The notes: a model not told the origin generated them from the letters alone. A stretch of 64,000 nucleotides of DNA from Agarophyton chilense (GCA_030374765.1 JARGXX010000099.1:1116001-1180000); one strand, 5' to 3'. Numbered from the stretch's first letter, positions 10,386 through 20,985 are shown. Made by a program: numbers and translations.

Positions 10386-11141
10386 ATGATGCCTTGTGGC
10401 GTCTACGTCTTCGTCCCCGTCCCCACCCCCAACTCATTAGAAATGGCGGTCAACATTCCTCTAACCGTAGGCGATCAGCGCTTTCCCCTTCCTTTCCCTG
10501 GAGAGGTGTTTCTTCTTACCAGAGATAAGACAGAAATAACGGTGAAACATGCTGGGCACACCGCGAAAAATCTCAAGGGTCGACTCTACATGACCAACAT
10601 GCGGTATGGTCTTCATACTTATTCCTGGTCTGTGCCGTTAGTTAGATGTTTCTAACATATCTCTAGTATTGTTTTCATGGTGGCCCCTGGTCAAATACAA
10701 AAAGCGCAATTCGAGACGTTCGAAGCTCCCTTCCGCGGCATTATCAACGAAGCCTTTAACCAGCCCATTTTTGGATGTAACAACCTTACTGCTGGTATTC
10801 TCTACTACGAAGGTCAACCATTTATGGGCGACCTTTCTTTACGTATTGACTTCGTACGTGGCGGCGTCAATACTTTCTTGCCAGTGTTCAATAATGTTTT
10901 ACTTTCTGTGCGACAGCAGATGGCGAGGGAGTCACATTCAAATCAATACAGCCCACCTGTTCATCCGACCAACACAACACCTCAAGTTGAGGACTACTTC
11001 CCAAGTCATAACTCAGCCTTTATAGACCCGCATGATCCTTCCACGATATACACAACTCAGCCAGTGGGCGAAGAATCGCGAAGAAATGATGTTCCTTCTT
11101 GGCACGTCAGCGCTCAAGGCTTGCGTTCCCGTCGTCATTGA
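10386..11141 (+). CDS. WBP2-like GRAM/PH-fold protein
   Basis: Two exons, 10386-10603 and 10667-11141. The 63-nt intron has donor GTATGG, branch TTTCTAAC and acceptor CTCTAG. The join restores LYMTNMRIVFMVAP, equivalent to VYLTPYRVIFLSK in WBP2, and gives 230 aa. The GRAM core continues with FETFEAPFRGIINEAFNQPI (WBP2: MPFYLMKDCEIKQPVFG) and LSLRIDFVRGGVNTFLPVF (LTFTAGGAIEFGQRML). WBP2 proteins bind WW-domain partners through C-terminal PPxY motifs. This tail is Pro/His/Ser-rich but I see no PPxY, so WW binding cannot be assumed. Two adjacent ATGs occur at the start (10386, 10389), and a third at 10443 is also possible. Confidence 0.78.
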
Positions 11142-11225
11142 AATGCTGGAGAAACGTCTTATCGAAAACTAAAGAATCGTGCCTTTGTACTGCAGAACGC
11201 ATCGTTCTGTGGTTATTTAATCGTG

Positions 11226-12050
11226 TTAATCAGTCTTGTCTGTATTCGTTGTGACATTGGCGCGTTTACGAATAGTTGAGGTCTCCTCCTTGCGCGAAAT
11301 GTCGGAATTGGGGATGCTGGTGGTCTTTGATGCTGCTTCATTCACGTCTTGTAGACGCTGCTCTGCATCATCTTTCTGTTCTTCGACGTTAACGACTTCC
11401 TGCATAAGCTCAACGATTCGAGCAATAACAAACATTAGCGTCAAAGAAAATCCTGCCAAATACACTGTTTCGAGAAAGAATGAAACACGTTAAATAAACA
11501 AAAATTGTTAGATAGCTTATGTCTGGAGAAATGTGGGTAAACTTCTAGTTACTACATCCTGCGTGCGTGAACTTACTCTGTTTTGTTTACCATTCATCAT
11601 ACGTAAATGATTTTGACAGATGTATCATCCGAAGTGGAATTGGTTAGAGATTCGGGATAAACAGTGAGTATACAACGGTCATGCAACATATCCACGTCGA
11701 GGATAAACGGCGACTTGACTTACATTTCTCTCAGCGCGGAATTTTCGCTGCTTATCAAAGCTAACAGTAATATATCCCACGCGGGCATCATTCGTAGCTG
11801 GATTGGTGGTCTCTGTTGCTTCTTTCTGTTCCAAGTGACGCAGAGTTTGGACTGCATCAGAAACCGCGAGGATAAGTCCCAGAATGATAAAATTGGACAC
11901 AAATCGAACTCGTTTTCCAAGATCATAGGTGAAAATCTTCCGAGCTATGAATTTGCGCACAAAGCGAGGGAATGGAAGCACCAAAACGGCAGTAATAACA
12001 AGCTCAATCATGAGCAAAAAGAAGACCGAAAGCCAAACCACGCTCGCCAT
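11226..12050 (-). CDS. BAP31-like ER membrane protein; splice junction ambiguous
   Basis: The N-terminal exon (11724-12050) encodes three hydrophobic helices and ends FDKQRKFRAERN. The C-terminal exon starts VYLAGFSLTLMFVIARIVEL. Together they match BAP31 (FRAQRN followed by LYIAGFSLLLSF). A coiled-coil-like tail then ends NTDKTD rather than a dilysine motif. BAP31 family proteins are ER export and quality-control receptors. The obvious donor (AAT|GTAAGT, intron from 11723) and acceptor (AAACAG|TG, exon from 11464) leave the sum one base short of frame. An alternative donor four bases later (A|GTCAAG) restores frame and inserts VM. The gene identity is firm, but the exact junction is not. Confidence 0.82.
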
Positions 12051-12897
12051 GATTGATCAAATAAGTTGAAGTGGACGGAGTCGGTGTATTGAAAGAGAAG
12101 TAAATTGGGTAGCGAAGCAAGGAGGTTCCTTAGAGAGGCCGGGTGTGTTGACGTTCAGGGAGTCTCGACGACTAGCTAGAGAGACTGCATACAAAGATGT
12201 AAGGACAAGGAGCTGATCGCTATGCCTGCAGTTGTCTGTCACGTAGCGGGCGCAGTGCATCACGATGACTGTCACGACACATGCGTAGGAATTTTTGCAA
12301 TATTCGCCATCATTTCGAAACCAGCAAGGATCGGGCGTTTGTTGCGCAAGTTTTGACTGACTAGAGGAGAGCAAGTCGTTTCTCCTTTCGACCTCTATCA
12401 AGGTTAAATAATATAATGACTGTCGAACAATCAAAGTCTTCTTTATCGCACCTAAGCCTTAAAAGTTACACGTTCAAAGGCTTTCATGATACTAGCCTGT
12501 ACAGTACAAATATGTCTGGCTAAAAAACAGAGCTTGCCCTGGTTGAAAGAAAGATGTCAACGGCTCTCGTTCCTGTTAGTACCTAAGAGTACGTAGCCCT
12601 GCGGCACTTCCGGTTAGTAAAAAATTGAGGGCAGTGATTTGTTGTCCGCTACCACACACATCCCGTCCCGAAAACCCTCTACCACAAGCAGAACTAGTTA
12701 GGTTCTCATCTCATGGCAATATTACTTGTTTCACACAGGAAGAAGCGTATGGTATGATCAATGTGCAATACAAAACCAAATACTTATCTTCAATCTAAGG
12801 CACAACAGTATGGTCGGTGAGAACATCAAAAAACAGAGAGTTTAGTCGTCCGGACTCCTCCCAATCTTTCTGATTGGTTCGCCTGAGAACATTAAAA
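12051..12897. other. Intergenic, no gene seen
   Basis: About 850 bp upstream of BAP31 and downstream of the methyltransferase-like gene, both on the minus strand. Frames here are short and lack motifs. The left part should hold the BAP31 promoter. Confidence 0.45.
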
Positions 12898-14031
12898 TCA
12901 CCACTTGTCACGCAGTTCGCTAGTATTATAAAACAAAAGCTGCGATCCATAAAGTGGAATGACTCGTTTGGCTTCTCCAAACCCAAACGGGAAGCCTCGA
13001 AAGTTGAGGCCGTGGACGGGTGCCCTGACAACGGAATACGTTTCTCGGGGGCTTTCAATCATTATTGCGTTTTCCACACCTGGGTTATTCTTAATGATTG
13101 TGTACCGAATTCCTGTAGATTCGACATGTTTGAAGAAAGCGAGAAGCGTGTCAAAGTTATAATTTTCCAGTCTCTGCCAAGTGAACATGAGGTCAACCTG
13201 CGGCAGTGATCCACGAGCACTTGGAGAATACACGATGAACTCGGTTTCGCCGAGATCACTCTGATTGTAGGACTTCATCATTCCCACCACGGATTCATCA
13301 GACTCGATCCCACAATAGTGCATGAAATTGGGATTGATTTTCTAGGCAAGTTTAGAGTTTTAAACAGTCAGTGTTCTAGTTCGGGCCGCAATAAGTTCGT
13401 AGTTTTCAGGTGCGTGGCTTATGCTTACCTTCATCGTTTCAACAAACGTAAATATCCACAATGTCTCTGATGCGCACGGGAACGTCACCATTGACTTAAT
13501 ACCATAAAAAGTAATCAGCTGCACTAATGTGCGTGCGAGATCTGCTTCAGGTAAGGAAGGATTTCTCCAACCCAACACACGATTTGCGTTTTCTTTGCAT
13601 GCCCTACATTCTTTAATGTCGTTAATATCTGTAGGCCTTAGATCGCGAAGTGATGCCTTGTGAGACCCATAAGCCATGTCCTGCAGGGACGATTTTCGAG
13701 GTTTTAACGATTTGAGATGTTGAGTGAGAGGAAGATAGGATGGGGGCTCTCTTCTTCCGTCGCGGTTGCTGCTGAGATTGAGATTGTTTCCTTTCCATGA
13801 TACTGTTGGAGAAAACGCATGAGCAGTAGCTGAAGTCCTCAAAATGCGGTTTTGAAAGTGAACGAAAACCAATATGAGAGTGAGCACAAATACAAAGCTA
13901 ACGTCTTGTCCAGAGAAATATCTAATCGCCTTTCGGAAACGGCGGCCAGAATGCCATTGACAGCGGCTTTTGTTTGATTTAACTCTGCTTTCCGAGTCGG
14001 TAGTTGCAGAGAATAGGTGTTTGCCATGCAT
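12898..14031 (-). CDS. Type II membrane protein with methyltransferase-like domain
   Basis: Two exons, 13429-14031 and 12898-13341, with an 87-nt intron (donor GTAAGC, acceptor GCCTAG). The join is in phase at METMK|KINPNFMHYCGIE, giving 348 aa. A short basic cytosolic N-terminus precedes one transmembrane helix (about 44-59), the topology of Golgi-resident enzymes. The lumenal part has a helix with LVQLITFYGIKSMVTFPCAS, then FMHYCGIESDESVVGMMKSY and LPQVDLMFTWQRLENYNFDT. These resemble the post-I and motif-IV stretches of Rossmann SAM-dependent methyltransferases, but the glycine-rich motif I is poorly conserved. Members of this type in algae could modify polysaccharides; that is inference. 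Upstream in-frame sequence to 14166 has no ATG. Confidence 0.5.
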
Positions 14032-14365
14032 TTCTAGATCATCGACTGTCACCGTTTGGGAACACTCCTTCTCTGACACATGAAGAACCAAGCAGTTGCG
14101 ATGCTTAATAGAGACATGTAAAGTAGAGATATCTGCTGGCTTCGGTGCCAACGGATTTTGAATCAACCCGTACTTTCGAGAGGAGTAGAACGAAATCCAA
14201 CCAAGTGAGCACTCTCATGATCTCGACAAAACAGTCTCTTGTATAAGATCTGTGATTGAAACTTGAATAATTCTTCTTTGTTTCCGGTTTCACGGATATC
14301 TTCTACAGAGTTGAGCAACGCGAAAAATAAAGAACAATAGAACACTTGTATTCTTCGTTTCGTGT
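14032..14365. other. Short intergenic region
   Basis: 334 bp between the methyltransferase-like start and the FANCI stop, both minus strand. It should contain the promoter of the former and the 3' end of FANCI. No gene is seen. Confidence 0.5.
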
Positions 14366-17300
14366 TTACGAGACCCTCCGCCGTTTCGCACGCGCGTGAC
14401 CAGGATTGCGAGACTCTTGCTCCCTACCATCATCAGCAACTTCATTTTCTCCTTCTTCGTCGGCTTCATCGAGAACATCCTCTCGTATACGAAAGTCTCG
14501 AGCTATATTACGGCGCATGCCCCGCAATAAGCTTATCTTCGTTCTTTTCTGCGCGTTGATAAGTACTTTTTCGAATTTCTCTACCTCGTATATCAGCTGT
14601 GGCATTACTCTTGCTTCACTAGCCGCTCTTCCTGATTTCTTGCGTTGTGTATCACTTGTAGGACCAGCACCCATGAACGCAAGATATGTCCACAGGACAG
14701 GGGCTAAACTTTTCACCTCATTGATTAAAGATATGAATGACGTCCTTGGGTCTCCCTTGCGCTTTGCTTGGGAGTTTGTAGCTATGCTCATGACCTTGTA
14801 CGTCCTCGTAACAAGCTTCAGCAGACGTTCTTGAAGGGACCATTTTCCAATAGCACATGTTGCCAGCCCTCGCAGAGTACGAACAACACTCTCGAGGCGC
14901 AGAAGGGCAGCGTCTTCGGCTCGAATAGCTTGCTTCGCCAGTTCCTCACGTTTTATCGTCTTTGTACCGGATGAGTCGTTCTTAGAACTTTCAAGATCAA
15001 GGACGTCTGATTCGGAGGCCGCAGTTTCCAGCGATGTCATCCGACTAAGACACCATTCAGTTTCCAATATCGCCTTGTCCGCGCTCTCCAATACTCCTTC
15101 AACAAAAGCAAAGCAAGTATCCTTCCCTATAGCCACCGCTCCCACGAGCTTCGGATCAGCAAAGCTCGACTCATTCAAGTCGGGTGGTTCGGCGTTGGCG
15201 TCACAATCACCAAGGACAAGAAGCAAACGTACACACAATTCCCCAGCTCGCTTCATATCATTATTGTTCTCAGTATAAAGAAGGCATGATTTGACAATCG
15301 TCTTCACCACACGTGAGTCACCTATCTCCTTTCGGGAGAGCGCATCAACAGACCACTGTATTCTCTTCATCAAGAAAATGGACTTTGGTTCAATGCCGTC
15401 GAGAGACGAAGAGATAGTGTCCACGAGAATACTGCGGATGCGTAGGCATGTGGTTGTTTCTTTCATCTTGTTTTCGTCGATTAGGGCGTCAACTAGTTCC
15501 TCCAATAACTCTGCCGCAGTTTCGTACAATGTGGTTTCGTCTCGCATATCAAACTCAGAGGTGACTGGAGACAGAGCCTTGCAAAAGTCGGACAGGCATT
15601 TAGGCTCGTACCGCACGGCCAATTCCAAAGCAATGGCGCATGACTCTGCGGCTTGCAAAGCATTTAAACCGCCTTGCCCTGGAATCGTGGGTGGGGACTC
15701 CCTGTACTTCTCGAAGTCCTTCATCACAATTCGAAGAAAAGTGTTCACCGACGTCATCATATCATCGAAGGGTTGCTCCCTTGACTTCGTCACCCCCTTC
15801 GAATGCTTCAAAGCTGTCGACACAAAATCGTCGATATGCTTCTTTGTTATCGAAAGCAAGTACACACGAAGTTCTTCAAGTTCCTTCATATTCTCCTTTC
15901 CCTTGAACATATTATCCTGAAATGAATGCTCCACTTTCACATCCGTCATTTGCTGAAGAATGCGAATAGAGACATTTAAAGGCAGAAATGGTTTTGAGGC
16001 AGTGGAAGCAAGAATGCTGAACAAACCCACTTTAGATGATGGACTCGGGGCTCCTTGCGCAAGGCTCTGCGTGTCACCAGCTTTTGATTTGCGACTAGCA
16101 CTCTTCTTACCGGAATGAATGGACTTAGCATTACGCTGTAGCATCAGTCGCATACCGGGTCGCAATCTTTCCAGCGCTGCCATGCCACCAAGCTCAATGA
16201 ACGCATCCGAAGCCGTAGCCGCTCCTGCGTGGCTTAGAATTTCCACGACTTGTTTCCTGAGTGCAAGCAACGGCGTGACTATCTTAGAAAACAAAGACCA
16301 TTCTTGTTGCTGTTTTGGAATGATAAGAACAGCGTAGATGAGTGCCTCACACACTGAGCCCAGAACTCTGACTTTGTTGCGGAGAACCTTAGGTGAATTG
16401 TCATCCATTTCTTGACCATTTGAAAAATCTTCTTTATCGTTTTGCGTCTGCATGACCACTTCCTTTGTTATGCCGAAGTCCTGCACACTTACGCCTGCAA
16501 TTTTTTTTGCGATATCGAGAATGTATGATTTCTTGTAAGTAGTGCGACACTTCCGGGTTTCAATGAGAGCGAGACACCAAATCAAATCCCCGAGGGGTTC
16601 TACTAAGCCCTTTATATCCACACAGTGATCAAGAAGCAAGTATGGAGCTTTTGCTGCATCAACAAAACGACGCAAATGAATAACGAATACTTCAGACATA
16701 ACTGTAGCTACATTCTGTGCCACGCCCTCTGAATCGATATCCCTGAGATACTGAGTAGCATTCATGTACATGAATGCTTTCAAAGCTGCTGGATAAGAAA
16801 ATACACGACGTAAAGGTTGAAAAGACTCCATAATTGCATCTATCTCTTTGTCATGAGCTCGAACCCTTCGTTGCGACTGAGATTCAATATCCCTTGATGA
16901 TCTCTTAGTCGGTCGGTATATTTTGCTCATGGATACAAGGGTGAGAAAAGCCATGATGGACACGGCCCTGCTCGAAACATTCCGATGGAACAAAGATTTT
17001 CGGGCAACCAACTGGAAGTAATCGTAAAGATCTTGTCTTGTGGTTAGGAGTGGGCTGTAGGCTTGCATAAGGCCACGAGCTAACCATGGAGGAAGAGTGA
17101 TTAGAACTTCAATTCCGTCGCGAATGTAGCGAATATGCTCCAGGACAAAGAAAGGTATTTGACGGGCTAACATGTCAAGAACTGAAATCGACTGGAGTGC
17201 GGATTTTTCTTGGAGAGCTATCCTTGTTGTGAGCTGGTCTAGAATAGAACTTCGCATGGCGGGATGAGCTTTGAAAAGCTCCAAGAATATCTGGTCAACG

Positions 17301-18682
17301 ACACGCTCTGACAGAGGCAATACATCCGGACTGTAAACTGGCAAAGGTTTGTCAAGAAGAACGAACGCAAACTTAAGTAAACTTTCCTTCACATAATCCC
17401 ACCCATTTTCACAGGTACACTTGGCAATATGAAGCAATGACTTGGAAGGATCAACCATTTGGCGATCATTCATTGAAACCCTAGCCATGAACAAGCTGTT
17501 CTTTCGCAGGACTCGCTCTTTATCAAACCTTGAGATTACATCTCTGAGAATTTGCAAGACGTCAGTTCGAGTGGATACTGCACGGGCCAACGACAGAACT
17601 ATTCCGGTCCCAAAAGCAGTTAAAAAGTGATCTCGACTTTCAACTCCCGCTTTGGTCAATCTCACAATTTCAATTGCAAGAGAAGGGTCCTGCTTGACAG
17701 CGTATTCAATATGAAGAAGAGCAGTGCCTTGAATTTGACGGAGATCGGTGATTGAAGGTGAGGAAGGTACAATGGCGTCTTCATCTTCTGCTAGGATACT
17801 TTGTGACAGTGCGTGTCGATGGGTCAGTTTCTCTTCGTGTGAGCTGAATACTTGCGCGATTTGCAGCAACACCCCGCTCTTAACCTGGGAATTACCGCGA
17901 GATGAAACATATAACAACAGCTGGTAAATATATGCCGGCAACTCAACTAGGTCAACTCTTCTCATGTTCTTTGTCAAGTGCGAGAATACAACTTGGTTAG
18001 CATGATCTGAAAGCGGAGCTTCTCGGGCCACAGACACCACAAAGATGCTGTTCGAGCGAGACTGGGTCCCTGTACTTGTCACTGCGTTTTCCACGAGTTT
18101 GCAAACGAATTCGTCCACAAAGCTTTGTCCAGTTCTCCGCACCATGACTTTGCTTCTTGAGGGAGTTCCGCCAGACTGGTCACTGGGAAGTATCTGGGGA
18201 TTTAAGTTTTCATTGTTCTCCATCTCGAGCGATCTGTTCTCGTCTTGCTGCGTTTGTGTGTCTAAGGCAACAGATTTCTTATCCAAAATCGGACCAACTT
18301 TAGCGAGCAAAGAAAGGCATTTTTCGAGTACAGGCAGAAAGTATTTGTCAGCTGCTTTTACACACGCCTCGATAAGCGTTTCTGCTGGTAGATCATCTGT
18401 CAGAAGACTGGAGAGTAGACTTTGAAAGGAGCACAGAGGTCCTGTTGCTATCGTTGGCCCTTGTGTGAGAACACTTTGCGAGAGAGATTGCGATGGCAGA
18501 GACTGAGTAGTACGAGACTCGAGGTAGCGAAGAGCGGCCTGTATTACTCTCTGACGCGCGGACGCGGTTAAGGGACTCTTCAATGCGTTGGATAGGTATT
18601 CTTCGCGATGAAGGCGAATTTGCTCGAAGTGACGCTCTACTGTGGCATCGCAGTCCACCCTTGGATTCCCTTGGCGCCCCAT
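14366..18682 (-). CDS. FANCI: Fanconi anaemia group I protein (FANCI)
   Basis: One uninterrupted exon of 1438 aa, close to human FANCI (about 1330). The helical-solenoid signature is clear: LRQIQGTALLHIEYAVKQDP matches the human [20 protein letters not shown] block. The C-terminus LIYEVEKFEKVLINAQKRTK with RGMRRNIARDFRIREDVLDE matches LIYSIEQYEKFLIRLSKKSK and STSRDFKIKGNILD. The protein ends with an acidic EEGENE stretch and a KRRR nuclear signal, like human FANCI. FANCI pairs with FANCD2 as a DNA clamp in interstrand-crosslink repair and is monoubiquitinated. The region equivalent to the human ubiquitination site (FLLLLKNFK) reads FLTLVSMSK, so the modified lysine position is Ser584, with Lys587 three residues later. 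Confidence 0.93.
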   Translation of the reverse strand: MGRQGNPRVDCDATVERHFEQIRLHREEYLSNALKSPLTASARQRVIQAALRYLESRTTQSLPSQSLSQSVLTQGPTIATGPLCSFQSLLSSLLTDDLPAETLIEACVKAADKYFLPVLEKCLSLLAKVGPILDKKSVALDTQTQQDENRSLEMENNENLNPQILPSDQSGGTPSRSKVMVRRTGQSFVDEFVCKLVENAVTSTGTQSRSNSIFVVSVAREAPLSDHANQVVFSHLTKNMRRVDLVELPAYIYQLLLYVSSRGNSQVKSGVLLQIAQVFSSHEEKLTHRHALSQSILAEDEDAIVPSSPSITDLRQIQGTALLHIEYAVKQDPSLAIEIVRLTKAGVESRDHFLTAFGTGIVLSLARAVSTRTDVLQILRDVISRFDKERVLRKNSLFMARVSMNDRQMVDPSKSLLHIAKCTCENGWDYVKESLLKFAFVLLDKPLPVYSPDVLPLSERVVDQIFLELFKAHPAMRSSILDQLTTRIALQEKSALQSISVLDMLARQIPFFVLEHIRYIRDGIEVLITLPPWLARGLMQAYSPLLTTRQDLYDYFQLVARKSLFHRNVSSRAVSIMAFLTLVSMSKIYRPTKRSSRDIESQSQRRVRAHDKEIDAIMESFQPLRRVFSYPAALKAFMYMNATQYLRDIDSEGVAQNVATVMSEVFVIHLRRFVDAAKAPYLLLDHCVDIKGLVEPLGDLIWCLALIETRKCRTTYKKSYILDIAKKIAGVSVQDFGITKEVVMQTQNDKEDFSNGQEMDDNSPKVLRNKVRVLGSVCEALIYAVLIIPKQQQEWSLFSKIVTPLLALRKQVVEILSHAGAATASDAFIELGGMAALERLRPGMRLMLQRNAKSIHSGKKSASRKSKAGDTQSLAQGAPSPSSKVGLFSILASTASKPFLPLNVSIRILQQMTDVKVEHSFQDNMFKGKENMKELEELRVYLLSITKKHIDDFVSTALKHSKGVTKSREQPFDDMMTSVNTFLRIVMKDFEKYRESPPTIPGQGGLNALQAAESCAIALELAVRYEPKCLSDFCKALSPVTSEFDMRDETTLYETAAELLEELVDALIDENKMKETTTCLRIRSILVDTISSSLDGIEPKSIFLMKRIQWSVDALSRKEIGDSRVVKTIVKSCLLYTENNNDMKRAGELCVRLLLVLGDCDANAEPPDLNESSFADPKLVGAVAIGKDTCFAFVEGVLESADKAILETEWCLSRMTSLETAASESDVLDLESSKNDSSGTKTIKREELAKQAIRAEDAALLRLESVVRTLRGLATCAIGKWSLQERLLKLVTRTYKVMSIATNSQAKRKGDPRTSFISLINEVKSLAPVLWTYLAFMGAGPTSDTQRKKSGRAASEARVMPQLIYEVEKFEKVLINAQKRTKISLLRGMRRNIARDFRIREDVLDEADEEGENEVADDGREQESRNPGHARAKRRRVS

Positions 18683-19496
18683 TGTGCAGAGCCTTTTGGA
18701 AAGGACTGGCAGTTTGAAGTATGGTCAAATAATCGCACGCATTCCAGAAAGGCTGGCTTTCGCAACTCGGGAGTTGAAAAACGAAGCGGGAGCTTGGGAA
18801 CTGCTAGCGGAGGGTATGTATCTCAAGTGGTTTGTGATGATATGTGAAAATATTGCAAGTCCACGAAGGGAAGCAGACGCATCGCAGTTTCTGTTTCGAA
18901 CGAAAATAATTTTCCCGCCAATTCGAAAAAACAGCGAGTACTCGTTCCAGTGCGAGGTTATTCGCGCTGTAATCGGCTCAAACTGAAAGCAGGGCCCCCT
19001 GTACTGTATCTGCTCGAATCAAGGGCGAGTCAACTCGGTTGACAAAAGCAGCTTTGTGTCCCCCAAACGCAATCACAGGAATTATGGCGCATGTTCCACA
19101 AGATGCGACGTTGCGGCGAAGGATTGAAGTTACTTCGAGACCTGCGAAATCGTGTGAGACACGCGTTGCACCCGGCGATGGCGGGATGAACGACAAATGC
19201 CGCGAGGCCTCTACGCACACGAACCTCTTGATATCAATGGCGAAGCCGCTCCCCCCTCATCCTACAGCTTGTGCTCACGGCGGCCGATGTTTGCGCGCAG
19301 TTCTTCGACAGGTGCATCCTTCCCTGGCGCGAAGCGAATGGCAGTCCCCCAACTGTCCACGTTGATCCCAAACACTTCAAAATCTCACCTTTGACACAAG
19401 CTGCGCCATCAACACTCGAGTCATCTTATACTGCAAAGTGAACCTGTTCGTTCCCCCCGCTGGTGTTCTGTTGCACGGGAGACCTAGCCACCCATC
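18683..19496. other. Region between FANCI and SUMO-like starts
   Basis: About 0.8 kb between divergent genes. A plus-strand frame at 18642-18986 begins inside the first FANCI codons and has a protein-like stretch (SLKYGQIIARIPERLAFATR) ending at a GTATGT donor-like site near 18812. A second frame (19039-19365) might be a later exon. I could not build a convincing gene and leave it unannotated. Both promoters must lie here. Confidence 0.35.
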
Positions 19497-20060
19497 ATGC
19501 AGACCCCTGTTCCCGACACGGATTCGTTACCCGTGGCCGACCCTCAAGCAGATTCTCTTAGCCTCGAAGCGTATAACGAATCATCCCAAGCTCCAAACGG
19601 AGCGACGCGACATGTAGCTCCAACACCGTTGCCGGATACGGACCCTGCCCAGGATGGTCTATTGCCTCCTCCTCATCTCATCTTTCAACAATCTCCGCTT
19701 TCATCGGAGCCGGAGCGTCGAAAGGTCAAACGTTCTCCTTCCACTTCCCCGCATCCTGATTCGCCACAACCCAAATCTTTCCCCAGAACGCCACCAACGC
19801 CTCCCGATCGTGTAACATTGACTGTGCGCGATAAAGAAAACAATGAGTTTACATTTCAGGTAAAGCGCAGCACTCCGTTCCGCAAAGTGTTCGAGGCTTT
19901 CTCGCAGAAAATGAAAGAACCGGTAAAGGCTTTTCGCTTCTTATATGATGGGAAACGAATCTCTGAGTCAGATACTCCAGTATCTCTCGGGGTGGAAAAC
20001 GGAGATTCTATTGATGCGATGGTTATGTCACAGGGTGGTCAATACCAGCCTCGCTCCTAA
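19497..20060 (+). CDS. SUMO-like modifier with long N-terminal extension
   Basis: Single exon of 187 aa. Residues about 104-178 form a SUMO-type ubiquitin fold: RVTLTVRDKENNEFTFQVKR, then TPFRKVFEAFSQKM, FRFLYDGKRISESDTP and LGVENGDSIDAMVM. These align with SUMO's TPLxKLMxAYCER, FRFDGxxIxExDTP and MEDxDxIDV. A diglycine (180-181) is followed by a six-residue tail, as in SUMO precursors processed by Ulp proteases. The first 100 residues are Pro/Ser/Asp-rich, disordered and much longer than the roughly 15-20 residues of ordinary SUMO. An in-frame PPTPPD segment leads into the fold. It may be a true modifier or a SUMO-domain protein such as the Rad60/ESC2 type. The GG and short tail favour the first. 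Confidence 0.75.
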   Translation: MQTPVPDTDSLPVADPQADSLSLEAYNESSQAPNGATRHVAPTPLPDTDPAQDGLLPPPHLIFQQSPLSSEPERRKVKRSPSTSPHPDSPQPKSFPRTPPTPPDRVTLTVRDKENNEFTFQVKRSTPFRKVFEAFSQKMKEPVKAFRFLYDGKRISESDTPVSLGVENGDSIDAMVMSQGGQYQPRS

Positions 20061-20985
20061 CACCATTATGTTTCTGACGGTTAATATCGCCGGTTACCAC
20101 CTCTTAATCCATCTACAAGTCCGCCATATCGCCTTCTGTGGTGCAACGTCGCCAATATTTATGTCGACCTTGTTAAACTATGAAATTTGTGCTGCCAGCT
20201 TGATCATAAAGCATTCCACCGTTTGGGCGTGAAGAGGGTTAAGCCAACAGCGGAAGAGAGATAATCTTTGTGTTAACAAATGCCTAACAAGCGGTACCCT
20301 CTTTCCCTCCTCCTCTCCTTCCAACTCATATACCAGGTTGAGTAGTGGCCAGAACAGGACGTTTTATTGCGCTACCAGTCCTTACCATAATACAGCCGGT
20401 GATTGTCTATAAAGACTGTCAATTCCTGGCGCCGAGGAAAGATGTTTCAGTTTTTACACCAGGCGTTTGCCTTTGGCTCGGAAGAACTGGAGAAGAGGTA
20501 TAGGCCTATAATGGATTATCCCGGAGTCTGTTTCAATTTGCCCTTCGGGCAGCTAGCTAGGATGCACGAAACCCGTACACTTTTACTAAAAGAGTCACCT
20601 GTAACCCGAAGGTCATGCAGATATCACATGACATTCCTTGAATTTTTCGTATTTCGATCTTTCTTTCTTTTCCACATCGAACATGAAACGAAAGTCACCG
20701 CTAATGTGGTTGACAGTCACCGTATATCAGTATTTATCCACTCAGAGATGGATTTCGTTCCAATATTCCCGGAGTTGGGATTCGTTTCATCAAACTTTCT
20801 TTTCGCCGATTGCCGATGTGTTCGACACTTTTCTCGCGTCCAACTTAATGTTGTCCTTTTTTCGGTTTGACAACGCACATGTCTGTCTTCGTGTGCTAAT
20901 GAGAGGAACAGAATCGGTATTATCTAACCATCACGACCTGTCTGGAGTGTGATAGTCTCTTATCCTAATCTCTTGTGTCCGAAAA
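20061..20985. other. Intergenic; possible gene relic
   Basis: About 0.9 kb between two plus-strand genes. A 142-codon frame (ATG 20442 to 20870) contains SEELEKRYRPIMDYPGVCFN, loosely like the YPGxxFxxP motif of the PHAF1/UPF0183 family. The rest looks unlike protein. I treat it as unproven, possibly a relic. The end of the region holds the ZIP4 promoter. Confidence 0.3.

Noticed and set aside
15291-15920. 209-codon plus-strand frame
   Set aside because: Lies inside FANCI on the other strand and is Ser-rich low-complexity; an antisense shadow.
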